Source of the DNA: Lachnospiraceae bacterium
Lineage (GTDB): Bacteria; Bacillota; Clostridia; Lachnospirales; Lachnospiraceae
Direction: 5' to 3'
DNA length: 64,000 nucleotides
NCBI GenBank assembly: GCA_910575155.1
Contig: CAJTDX010000002.1
Span: 232,587 to 296,586, forward strand
Positions 44,777 through 52,408 of this stretch are shown here, piece after piece (within the stretch, counting starts at the first letter, position 1; every line of letters starts with the position of its first letter). A program made the position numbers and the translations under genes. The notes beneath the pieces are model-generated. The model saw nothing but the letters and a program-made list of their open reading frames with translations. It did no database searches and had not been told where the DNA came from.

Positions 44777-44953
44777 ATGTCAAATGTAATCGTTAAAGAA
44801 AACGAAACTTTGGATAGCGCTTTACGCAGATTCAAAAGAAACTGTGCCAAGGCAGGAATTCAGCAGGAAATTCGTAAAAGAGAACATTACGAAAAGCCAA
44901 GCGTAAGACGTAAGAAAAAATCCGAAGCAGCTAGAAAGCGTAAATATAATTAA
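44777..44953 (+). CDS. rpsU: 30S ribosomal protein S21
   Basis: 58 aa: [19 protein letters not shown] then [17 protein letters not shown] and a very basic tail, typical of S21. S21 helps 30S bind messages during initiation. It is monocistronic, with its own strong promoter and a long terminator. GGAGGGAGG lies further upstream than usual (about 23 nt from the ATG), while GGTGTGAG is nearer; the site actually used is unclear. Confidence 0.97.
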   Translation: MSNVIVKENETLDSALRRFKRNCAKAGIQQEIRKREHYEKPSVRRKKKSEAARKRKYN

Positions 44954-44963
44954 AAATTGTGTG

Positions 44964-45010
44964 AAAAAATGCCGTATTTTCTGGGTAACAGAGAATACGG
45001 CATTTTTTTA
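44964..45010 (+). terminator. Terminator of rpsU
   Basis: A 20-bp stem (44964-44983 with 44989-45008, one G-U pair) around GGTAA, with A-run and T-run, so it may stop transcription from both sides. Confidence 0.95.
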
Positions 45011-45011
45011 T

Positions 45012-45213
45012 CTTTCCTATAAGATAAAAATAATATGCGCACTCGCACAAGAGGTAAAATATTGCTTCGCAATTGTGCTCGGCGCGCAAAGTGTCCAGGC
45101 CCCTCATGATTGAGGGGGTAGGGGAGCTGAAGTGGGCATGCCCACTTTGTTCTCTTATAGGAAAGACCTTGTCACGCTAATGCGTGAAAGTATGTTTCCT
45201 ATAGAACAAAAAT
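45012..45213. ncRNA. Structured non-coding element, with a member of a dispersed hairpin repeat
   Basis: No gene fits here, yet pairing is dense: CTTTCCTATAAGA (45012) with TCTTATAGGAAAG (45153); GCGC/GCGC; GCACAA (45045) with TTGTGC (45073); TTGC-TTC-GCAA; CCCCTCA (45100) with TGAGGGG (45111); and the perfect 18-bp palindrome at 45130-45147. The last part (45146-45210) is a long hairpin, TTTGTTCT with AGAACAAA and TATAGGAAA with TTTCCTATA, capped by TCACGC/GCGTGA. The arm at 45153-45165 can pair with either the first or last arm, so two folds exclude each other. The class is not recognised. Confidence 0.6.
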
Positions 45214-45302
45214 CAGAATAGATAGTGCTAAAACAGATTGTTTTTGTTATAATCATTATAAAAATGATTATAAAATAAATATGAAAGGACAGGAAGAATT
45301 TT

Positions 45303-46181
45303 ATGAGACACAAAGTGTTGCTTACAGGGAACAATGAAACCATTATCAATGAATTTTTCACGTATATGGATTTGAATTTTGAATGCATCAGCACATCACA
45401 GCGGTACGATGATATTATGAATCATTTAAAATACGTAAGTCCGGATGCGTTTGTGTACTGCCCGTTCAATGAAAATTTTGACGATTTAAAGCGGTTTGCC
45501 AATGTGGCAAGAAAAATTTCCGATGAAGAAATTCCCATTGTAGTCATAGGCAATCCCAGCGACTGCAGCGAGCTGACAAAGATTGCGCCAGCCATGAAAG
45601 CTACTGTGCTCCATAAGCCAATTTCTTCTGCAAATATTCAGAGGGCTATTGAAAAGATTTTTGAAGAAAAGCGGGAGCTGCAAAAAGATACCGAAGAAGT
45701 CGTGGCTGTAGCGGAAAAAATACAGAAAACGGAAAAGTATACAGCAAGAAAGAACAATACTCTGAGGCGCAGAGCAGACGAAGGGCCGGAGGTGGCGGAC
45801 CAGTTGAAAAAGATGCCTGAGAGAAAGCATATCCTGATTGTAGACGACGACAGCAGCGTTCTTAAAATGCTGAAAGGATATCTTTCCGAGCGTTATGATG
45901 TCGCCACGGCAATTAATGGCAAGGTTGCCGTGAGGTTTTTAGAAACCAAGCGCACGGATCTGGTGCTTTTGGATTATGAGATGCCGATGGAAAACGGCGC
46001 CTCCGTGCTTCGCCGGATTCGCTCCAACAGAAAAACCGCAGATCTTCCGGTGGTATTTCTGACAGGCGTTACAGACGGCAAAAAGATTCAGGAAGTAATG
46101 GCATTAAAACCCCAGGGATATCTTTTGAAGCCTATCGAAATGGAGAAACTTTCTTCCACAATCAAGGGAATTTTGAATTGA
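45303..46181 (+). CDS. Response regulator with pseudo-receiver and receiver domains
   Basis: 292 aa. Residues about 1-120 have a receiver-like fold without a clear phosphoacceptor (YVSPDAFVYCPF in place of the usual Asp). A charged linker follows. The C-terminal receiver (about 172-292) is complete: HILIVDDDSS, LVLLDYEMPMENG with the acceptor Asp near 222, VVFLTG and YLLKP. There is no output domain, so it acts by protein contact. AAAGGACAGGAAGA precedes the ATG. It is 15 bp before the hybrid kinase gene, its likely partner. Confidence 0.9.
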   Translation: MRHKVLLTGNNETIINEFFTYMDLNFECISTSQRYDDIMNHLKYVSPDAFVYCPFNENFDDLKRFANVARKISDEEIPIVVIGNPSDCSELTKIAPAMKATVLHKPISSANIQRAIEKIFEEKRELQKDTEEVVAVAEKIQKTEKYTARKNNTLRRRADEGPEVADQLKKMPERKHILIVDDDSSVLKMLKGYLSERYDVATAINGKVAVRFLETKRTDLVLLDYEMPMENGASVLRRIRSNRKTADLPVVFLTGVTDGKKIQEVMALKPQGYLLKPIEMEKLSSTIKGILN

Positions 46182-46196
46182 TAAAGGAGGAAGAAC

Positions 46197-48869
46197 ATGG
46201 AAATCATTCATGATAAGATGGGGCTGACAGATCTGATTAATGTGGAAACGCTGCAAAAAATACAGAATGCTTTTTCCCAGGTGACGGGGATGGCGGCGCT
46301 GACAACGGATCATAAGGGCGCGGCAGTTACCAAGGGTACCTTTTTTTCAGATTTTTGTATGAAAGCCAGGCAAACGGAAGAGGGCGGGAAACGCTGTCAG
46401 AAGTGCGACAGATATGGCGCGGATAAGGCGGCCAGGAACAAAGCTTCCTGTGAATATTCCTGTCATGCCGGGCTGGTGGATTTTGCAGCGCCGATTATGG
46501 CAGGAGGCAGTATGGTAGGATGCCTGGTAGGGGGCCAGGTATTGACAGAAGCTCCGGATGAAGCGAAAATCCGTAAGGTGGCGTTGGAAATTGGCGTGGA
46601 TCCGGATGAATTTGCCGAGGACGTCCATAAGATTAAAATTGTGGATAAGGCAACTGTGGATAAAGCTGCCCTGGCGTTGTATGATTTTGCAAATACGATC
46701 TCTGAGCTTGCTTTTAGCAGACATCAGACGTATTTAAAAAATCTGGAATTGGAGAAGGCGTCTAATATGAAGTCGGATTTTCTTGCCAATATGAGCCATG
46801 AGATCCGCACGCCTATGAACGCCATTATCGGGATGGCGGAAATGCTGCTCAGAGAGGAACTTTCTGATACAGCCAGAAATTATGCAAGCCAGATTAAATC
46901 ATCCGGCCAGTCGCTGCTTACCATTATCAATGATATTCTGGATTTTTCCAAGCTTGAATCCGGAAAAATGGATATCAGCGAAGTGACGTACGAACCTATG
47001 TCGCTGATTAATGATATTGTAAATATTATTGTGACCCGTATCGGCAATAAAGATTTGGAACTGACCATGGATGTAACGCCCGCTCTGCCGTATGAGCTTT
47101 ATGGCGATAACATCCGTATTAAGCAGATTATTGTAAATCTTGCCAATAATGCGGTAAAATTTACCCAGCAGGGCTGCGTCCACTTAAAGGTGGACTTTGA
47201 ACGCAAAGGAGCAGAATGGGGAGAGCTGCGGGTGTCTGTCTCCGATACGGGAAGCGGAATCAAAGAGGAGGACAAAGCGAAGCTGTTTGAATCGTTCCAG
47301 CAGGTGGACAGCAAGCGAAACCGAAATATTGAAGGGGCGGGTCTGGGACTTGCAATCTGTAAGCAGCTGGTTTCCTTGATGAGAGGCGGGATGTCTGTGG
47401 AGAGTACGTATGGGGAGGGAAGTTCCTTTTCTTTTGCCATTCCTCAGAAGATTATCAAAGGAAAGCCTTCGATTGAAAAAGCGGCGGAGCAGACAGTGGC
47501 GGCAGCTCTGCTGCGAAGCGTCTACATAGAGCAGGAAATGGAAATAGACGTAAAAAGGTTTGGAGGAGAGTTCATTCGTGTAAAATCAGAAAAAGAGCTT
47601 GCGTCGTTAACGGAGAGAAACGTTAAGTATTTATTTGTGGAACATTTGCTGTTTACCGATGTGGTTTATGATTTTCTGAGAGAACATGAAGATATAACAG
47701 GGGTGGTACTGGTAAATTACCGTACGCTGCGCACATATCCTCTTCCAAATGTGCGCGTGGTAAAAAAACCATTGTATTCTTTAAATCTGGCTGGAATCTT
47801 TAAGGGCGACGAGGTTTATGAGAATTTTAGCCAGATGGAGGCCGAGGATTTTAATTTCATTGCGCCGGAGGCAGAAATATTGATTGTGGATGATAACGCA
47901 GTGAATCTGACCGTTGCCAGAGGACTGTTAGAGCCTCTGGAAATGAAGATTGATACGGCGTTGAGCGGCAAAGAAGCAGTTGCCAAAATTGCGGAGAAAA
48001 AATACGATATTGTGTTTATGGATCATATGATGCCCGGGGTGGATGGTGTAGAGGCCACCAGGATTATCCGGCGGATGATGGGAGATAACGGCCAGATTCC
48101 GATTATAGCTCTGACGGCAAACGCGGTGGATGGAACTCGTGAGATGTTTATTAACGAGGGTATGAATGATTTTGTGGCAAAGCCGATTGAGTTAAAAGTA
48201 ATTGCCTCTAAAATCAGGATTTGGCTGCCGGATGGGAAAATTGTGGAAAAGAAATATGACGAAAGAAAAACGCCGGAGATGACGACGGAAATTTCCATTG
48301 AAGGGCTGGAGGTAGCGGCGGCCATGGAGCTGCTGGGAAGTGAGGAACTGTTCTGGGCTGTATTAAAAGAATATTACCGTGTCATTGACAAGAAATGTGA
48401 ATTGATTCAAAAATATGAACAAAGGGAGCAGTGGAAGGAATATACTATAGAAGTACATGCGTTAAAGAGCGCTTCAAAGCAGATTGGCGCATTGGAGCTG
48501 TCCTCTGTTGCAGAGCGCATGGAAGCGGCAGGCAATATGGAGGATACTGTTTTGATTCACGAGACTACGCCTGGAATGCTGGAACAGTACAAACGATACA
48601 AAGAGATTTTGACGCCGTATTTTATGAATGACGCAGTAAAAGAGGGAAGCGGACAAATTGAAAGAGAACAGCTTTTGCAACTTTTTATGAAAATGCGGGA
48701 AGCGATGGATAATCTCGATATGGACGCCATGGAAGAAGTGGCGGGCGAGATCAACCAGTATTCGTTTCGTGGAAAAGAAAAGGAGTATTTTACAAGCCTC
48801 AGAGAGGCGGTGGAGGACATTGATACGGAAAAGTGTGAAGAGATACTTGTACAATGGGAGCAGCTTTAG
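46197..48869 (+). CDS. Hybrid sensor histidine kinase with PocR domain
   Basis: 890 aa, no membrane helix. Domains in order: PocR sensor (about 10-170) with its Cys cluster (RCQKCDRYGADKAA, CEYSCHAGLVDFAAPI, GCLVGGQVL); HisKA with MSHEIRTPMNAIIGMAE near 199; HATPase with NLANNAVKFT and GAGLGLAICKQL; a degenerate receiver-like segment (about 435-545); a true receiver with LIVDDNAVNLTVARGL and DIVFMDHMMPGVDG near 608; Hpt with VHALKSASKQIGA near 753. It is a cytoplasmic phosphorelay; PocR domains bind small hydrocarbon derivatives in studied cases. AAAGGAGGAAGA precedes the ATG. Confidence 0.93.
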   Translation: MEIIHDKMGLTDLINVETLQKIQNAFSQVTGMAALTTDHKGAAVTKGTFFSDFCMKARQTEEGGKRCQKCDRYGADKAARNKASCEYSCHAGLVDFAAPIMAGGSMVGCLVGGQVLTEAPDEAKIRKVALEIGVDPDEFAEDVHKIKIVDKATVDKAALALYDFANTISELAFSRHQTYLKNLELEKASNMKSDFLANMSHEIRTPMNAIIGMAEMLLREELSDTARNYASQIKSSGQSLLTIINDILDFSKLESGKMDISEVTYEPMSLINDIVNIIVTRIGNKDLELTMDVTPALPYELYGDNIRIKQIIVNLANNAVKFTQQGCVHLKVDFERKGAEWGELRVSVSDTGSGIKEEDKAKLFESFQQVDSKRNRNIEGAGLGLAICKQLVSLMRGGMSVESTYGEGSSFSFAIPQKIIKGKPSIEKAAEQTVAAALLRSVYIEQEMEIDVKRFGGEFIRVKSEKELASLTERNVKYLFVEHLLFTDVVYDFLREHEDITGVVLVNYRTLRTYPLPNVRVVKKPLYSLNLAGIFKGDEVYENFSQMEAEDFNFIAPEAEILIVDDNAVNLTVARGLLEPLEMKIDTALSGKEAVAKIAEKKYDIVFMDHMMPGVDGVEATRIIRRMMGDNGQIPIIALTANAVDGTREMFINEGMNDFVAKPIELKVIASKIRIWLPDGKIVEKKYDERKTPEMTTEISIEGLEVAAAMELLGSEELFWAVLKEYYRVIDKKCELIQKYEQREQWKEYTIEVHALKSASKQIGALELSSVAERMEAAGNMEDTVLIHETTPGMLEQYKRYKEILTPYFMNDAVKEGSGQIEREQLLQLFMKMREAMDNLDMDAMEEVAGEINQYSFRGKEKEYFTSLREAVEDIDTEKCEEILVQWEQL

Positions 48870-48903
48870 CAGAAATAAATGATATTCGCTCTTGAAAACA
48901 TGA

Positions 48904-49854
48904 ATGATTGCACAGACGATTCACCGTCTCTGCGATTGTCTGAGAAAGACGATAAATGATATTGGACGGATTTTAGGCGAGATGGCGGACGGCAACATTG
49001 TCGTGGACGTTGAGCAGAATGAATCTTATTATATTGGCGATTTTAAAGTTCTGATGCAAAGCCTCAAGAGCATTCGTATGCATCTTACAGATGTAATGCG
49101 CAATATTACAAATATTGCAAAAGAGGTAAATAACGGCGCAAATCAGGTATCTGCGGGCGCGCAGTCGTTATCCCAGGGAACCATACATCAGAAAGAAGCG
49201 ATCCACAGGCTTGTAGATAACGTGACGGATATTACAGAACAGATTCAGAACAGCACAGTTCGCTGCAGCGACGCTACGAATCTGGTAGACCGGGCTACCG
49301 ACTATTCTTCTGAAGCGGATGATAAGATGGAACAGCTGCTTACCGCCACAAGAAATATCGATAACTCATCCGCCCAGATTGAAAGCATTATTAAAACAAT
49401 TGAAGATATTGCTTTTCAAACCAATATTCTTGCATTGAACGCCTCTGTGGAGGCTGCCAGGGCGGGAGAGGCCGGGAAAGGGTTTTCTGTCGTATCGGAA
49501 GAAGTCAGGAAACTTGCCTCTAAATCATCAGAGGCCGCTAATTCAACGAGTATGCTGATTGGGCGATCCATACAGGATGTCAAAACAGGTACGGAATGTA
49601 CAGACCATGTGCTTTCTGCGATGCAGGTGATCAGCGAGTGTATTCAATCCGTTAAATTGCTTATGGATGAAATTGCATTGGCCAGCTTCCAGCAATCGGA
49701 AATGATTACTTCTGTAGAAAACAGAATCAAAGAAGTTTCTAAGGTAACACAGGAAAATTCGGATGCGGCCGAAGAAAGTGCGGCAATATCCAAGGAATTA
49801 TCAAATCAGGCAAAGACGTTGAATCAGCTCATCAGTCAGTTCCGCATTCAATAA
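48904..49854 (+). CDS. Methyl-accepting chemotaxis protein, signalling half only
   Basis: 316 aa. The first 60 residues look like HAMP sequence ([22 protein letters not shown]). The rest is the receptor coiled coil with the conserved tip [20 protein letters not shown] then [19 protein letters not shown]. No sensor or membrane helix precedes it: upstream DNA belongs to the kinase gene and no ribosome site is seen, so this is probably the 3' half of a receptor gene that lost its front, or a soluble receptor coupled to the kinase gene. The other receptor fragment at 40475 carries the opposite half. Confidence 0.75.
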   Translation: MIAQTIHRLCDCLRKTINDIGRILGEMADGNIVVDVEQNESYYIGDFKVLMQSLKSIRMHLTDVMRNITNIAKEVNNGANQVSAGAQSLSQGTIHQKEAIHRLVDNVTDITEQIQNSTVRCSDATNLVDRATDYSSEADDKMEQLLTATRNIDNSSAQIESIIKTIEDIAFQTNILALNASVEAARAGEAGKGFSVVSEEVRKLASKSSEAANSTSMLIGRSIQDVKTGTECTDHVLSAMQVISECIQSVKLLMDEIALASFQQSEMITSVENRIKEVSKVTQENSDAAEESAAISKELSNQAKTLNQLISQFRIQ

Positions 49855-49916
49855 GACAGTTACTGGCGCAGTCTGCAAAAGATGCAGGCCAAACAGAACG
49901 CGTTATCATTTACTTG

Positions 49917-49955
49917 AGGATCTTGCAGGATTTATATCCTTCAGGGTCCTTTTTG
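49917..49955 (+). terminator. Terminator of the kinase/receptor operon
   Basis: AGGATCTTGCAGGAT (49917-49931) pairs with ATCCTTCAGGGTCCT (49936-49950) with two G-U pairs and one mismatch, then TTTT. Confidence 0.85.
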
Positions 49956-49968
49956 ATCTGTGTAAAAT

Positions 49969-50007
49969 ACCTTGTTACGCTAAAGCGTGAAGATGTCTTC
50001 CTGCGAG
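49969..50007 (+). repeat. Partial member of the dispersed hairpin repeat
   Basis: ACCTTGTTACGCTAAAGCGT and what follows match the core of the element at 45166-45200; the inner stem TTACGC/GCGTGA keeps the pairing with a changed base. The outer arms are replaced by sequence from the adjacent terminator (TCCTGCGAG can pair with CTTGCAGGA at 49922). The rest of 49855-50152 holds no gene. Confidence 0.6.
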
Positions 50008-50152
50008 GCAAAATCAGGGATATTTTCGTTTTGTTTCACAAAATTTATTATTTTTGAAGACATAAGAGTTTTATGCTCGTTATAATAAACAGACAGATAG
50101 AAAACAGTTCCCCTGACAGAGGGAATAAAAAATAGCAAAGGAGGCGGAAAGA

Positions 50153-50662
50153 ATCGATAAAGAAGAATATTTTGGATATCTCCTGGATACATACGAACGG
50201 CTGGTATATTCGATCTGCCTGAAGATGACGGGGAACCAGTTTGACGCAGAAGATCTGACTCAGGAAACTTTTTTATCCATTTACAAAAATCTTGCCTCTT
50301 TTCAAAGGGATTATGAGAAGGCATGGGTATGCAGGATTGCCACGAATAAGGGTCTTGATTTTCTAAAAAGCGCCAAAAGGCGTGTGGAACCGAAAGAAGA
50401 TACTTATTTTGAAGACTTAAAGGACCAATCGGCAAGTCCCGAGGAAACCTGTTTGGAGCAGGAATCCAAAGATTATGTTTACACTATCTGTCAAAGCCTG
50501 AAAAGTCCTTACAAAGAAGTTGCAACAGAACATTTTTACAGGGAAAAGACAGCCAGGGAAATTGCTGCGGAAACAGACAAAGGAATTAAAACAGTACAGA
50601 CCCAGATCTACCGGGCCAAAGGAATGCTTAAGAAAATGGTAGAAGGGAGGGCATTAAGATGA
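50153..50662 (+). CDS. ECF-type RNA polymerase sigma factor, apparent ATC start
   Basis: Family comparison asks for a start about 24 codons before the first ATG (50225). The frame is open back to a stop at 50126 and contains no ATG, GTG or TTG before 50225. AAAGGAGG (50137-50144) stands 8 nt before ATC 50153, which would begin (M)DKEEYFGYLLDTYERLVYSI, exactly like region 2 of ECF factors. From there 169 aa: region 2 with FDAEDLTQETFLSIY and region 4 with KSPYKEVATEHFY and TVQTQIYRAKGML. Either ATC is used, giving low output, or the gene is damaged and starts at 50225 without part of region 2. Confidence 0.8.
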   Translation: MDKEEYFGYLLDTYERLVYSICLKMTGNQFDAEDLTQETFLSIYKNLASFQRDYEKAWVCRIATNKGLDFLKSAKRRVEPKEDTYFEDLKDQSASPEETCLEQESKDYVYTICQSLKSPYKEVATEHFYREKTAREIAAETDKGIKTVQTQIYRAKGMLKKMVEGRALR

Positions 50663-51315
50663 CAACAGGAAAACAGAATATGGGATCAGAAAAACAGGAA
50701 ACAGCTATCCGGGAATCGGGCGCGTTCAAAAACAGGCATATAAATGTGGATTTGTTCTGTGACTGGCAGACCGGGCGTATGGGACAGCATGAGGAAGAAA
50801 AATTTTTACAGCATATAGGAGCCTGTACCTTCTGCGCACAGCAGTTTGGCGAGTGGATGGAGAGCGGCGTTGCCGATTCTGAAATGTCTGCAGGGCTGAC
50901 GCCATACAGCGAACATACAGTATCCTGGAACCGTCCTCTGTTATCAGAGCCGCCCGCCTATCTGAAGGAAGAGATACTGCGAAGAAGCCGTCAAATAGAT
51001 GTGCAGGCAAGTATACGTATAAAGGAAACTTCACATAAGATGCAGCTTCTTATGTACAGTCTGAAGGTGGGCCTTGCGGTAATGGCGTCGATCTTTATGC
51101 TGATGATGACGTCAAATATGCAGAATCTGGGGTTTGATATAACGCAGATGCAGCAGGAACAGAGAGCAGACAGGAAGAATGTTTCCGAAGAACCGGGGCT
51201 TACAGATACCCTGAAACAAAAAAGTGGAGAAATATCATCGTTTTTGAACAGTTTGAGCAACGGATTGTTCCGTATAGAAACAGAAGAGACAAAACAGGAA
51301 GAAATCAGGAGGTAA
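50659..51315 (+). CDS. Putative anti-sigma factor, zinc-finger type with one membrane helix
   Basis: 218 aa. The start overlaps the sigma gene stop by 4 bp (ATGA). Near residue 53 HIGACTFCAQQFG gives the HxxxCxxC of zinc-binding anti-sigma domains, preceded by a helix with CDWQTGRMGQHEEEKFL. One membrane helix lies near 132-152 (LMYSLKVGLAVMASIFMLMM). The outer C-terminal tail is polar. It would hold the sigma factor at the membrane until an envelope signal arrives; this is inferred from domain order and gene position. Confidence 0.85.
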   Translation: MTTGKQNMGSEKQETAIRESGAFKNRHINVDLFCDWQTGRMGQHEEEKFLQHIGACTFCAQQFGEWMESGVADSEMSAGLTPYSEHTVSWNRPLLSEPPAYLKEEILRRSRQIDVQASIRIKETSHKMQLLMYSLKVGLAVMASIFMLMMTSNMQNLGFDITQMQQEQRADRKNVSEEPGLTDTLKQKSGEISSFLNSLSNGLFRIETEETKQEEIRR

Positions 51316-51319
51316 CGAG

Positions 51320-51850
51320 ATGACGAAGAAAAAAAGCGGATTTTTAACTTTTTGCTTTTCCCTGGTGCCAGGAGCAGGGGAAATGTATATGGGATTTATG
51401 AAACAGGGGGTCAGTATAATGGCATTTTTCTGGCTGTTGATTTTTCTGGCGGCATTTTTAAATATGGGTCCCGTACTTTTTATTCTGCCAATTTTGTGGT
51501 GCTATAGTTTTTTCAACGTTCACAATTTAAGAGGACTGTGCGACGAAGAATTTTATGCTATGGAGGATGATTATCTGTTCCATCTTGACCGGGTGCTTCC
51601 CGCAGACAGATGGAACAAAAGGCGGAATAACTTACTGGCTTGGGTGCTGATTGTGATTGGCGTTTTGATTTTGTGGGGAAATGTGACAGAGTATATGCGG
51701 TGGATGTTTCCAGGCGAGATTTACTGGAGTATTGTGGATGCGGTTCCCCAACTGGCAATTTCGTTCTTATTTATCTGGGGTGGAATCAATCTGATCCGGG
51801 GGAAAAAAAGGGAGCTGGAAGATAAGTCGCTGGAACAGGAGGAACGGTAA
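51320..51850 (+). CDS. Membrane protein of the ECF operon, TM2-like N-terminus
   Basis: 176 aa. The start (FLTFCFSLVPGAGEMYMGFM then KQGVSIMAFFWLLIF) resembles TM2-type hairpins, with a second hydrophobic pair at 45-65 and further helices near 108-125 and 140-160. A Lys/Glu-rich tail ends the protein. AGGAGGTAACG precedes the ATG, 4 bp after the anti-sigma gene. It is probably regulated by the sigma factor and works in the envelope; nothing more specific can be read. Confidence 0.8.
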   Translation: MTKKKSGFLTFCFSLVPGAGEMYMGFMKQGVSIMAFFWLLIFLAAFLNMGPVLFILPILWCYSFFNVHNLRGLCDEEFYAMEDDYLFHLDRVLPADRWNKRRNNLLAWVLIVIGVLILWGNVTEYMRWMFPGEIYWSIVDAVPQLAISFLFIWGGINLIRGKKRELEDKSLEQEER

Positions 51851-51851
51851 A

Positions 51852-52151
51852 ATGAGAACCAGAAGAGTAGGAAGCATAACCTGTGGAATTTTGATGATAT
51901 TTTTTGGAATCCTGTTTATGGTCCATATGTTTTATCCGCCGCTGTCTCTGGAAATAATCATGAGATTATGGCCTCTGATACTGATCGGACTGGGCGGGGA
52001 GCTGATTGCCTCTAATATTCATAGAAAAGAAGATCAGGAAGAGGTGCTCAAATATGATAAAGGCGCAATTTTTCTGGTATTCCTGCTCACCGGCTTTGCT
52101 GTGATTATGGGGATGGTGGAATATTTTATGAGTTACACATGGATGTATTAA
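51852..52151 (+). CDS. Small membrane protein, LiaI/LiaF-like transmembrane family
   Basis: 99 aa with three hydrophobic segments: 8-28 (SITCGILMIFFGILFMV), 36-50 (MRLWPLILIGLGGELIA) and 70-92 (AIFLVFLLTGFAVIMGMVEY). The RLWPLILIGLG core is typical of LiaF/DUF5668 membrane regions linked to envelope stress. ACAGGAGGAACGG precedes the ATG. It is the last gene of the ECF operon. Confidence 0.8.
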   Translation: MRTRRVGSITCGILMIFFGILFMVHMFYPPLSLEIIMRLWPLILIGLGGELIASNIHRKEDQEEVLKYDKGAIFLVFLLTGFAVIMGMVEYFMSYTWMY

Positions 52152-52164
52152 GCGTTTTGCAAAG

Positions 52165-52204
52165 AAAACCGCGGCATGGACTGAAAAGACGTGCCGCGGT
52201 TTTT
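52165..52204 (+). terminator. Terminator of the ECF operon
   Basis: AAAACCGCGGCA (52165-52176) pairs perfectly with TGCCGCGGTTTT (52192-52203), then TTC. Confidence 0.95.
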
Positions 52205-52255
52205 CGTTCAGGCAGATTTTGCCTGTGATTGCGCCCGGCGTATATTTTCATACCT

Positions 52256-52327
52256 GTACAACGAATATTAATTAACTAACCCTGGCTCAAATCTCCGGCA
52301 GCGCCAGTTAATAATTATTTGTTGTAC
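52256..52327. promoter_or_regulatory. Imperfect 22-bp inverted repeat abutting a promoter
   Basis: Arms 52256-52277 (GTACAACGAATATTAATTAA...) and 52306-52327 (complement) match at 19 of 22 positions; an inner CTGGC/GCCAG extends the stem. The right arm ends exactly where the -35 of the next promoter begins, so it could bind a regulator or act as an upstream element. Confidence 0.6.
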
Positions 52328-52356
52328 TTGATATACAGGCATATATTACATATAAT
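52328..52356 (+). promoter_or_regulatory. Promoter of the secreted paralogue pair
   Basis: TTGATA at 52328-52333, 17 bp, TATAAT at 52351-52356: near-consensus sigma-A. Confidence 0.8.
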
Positions 52357-52408
52357 GGTAATATAGATATAGATTACGGGATTAGCGTCAGGGAGAGGAG
52401 GAACAGTG

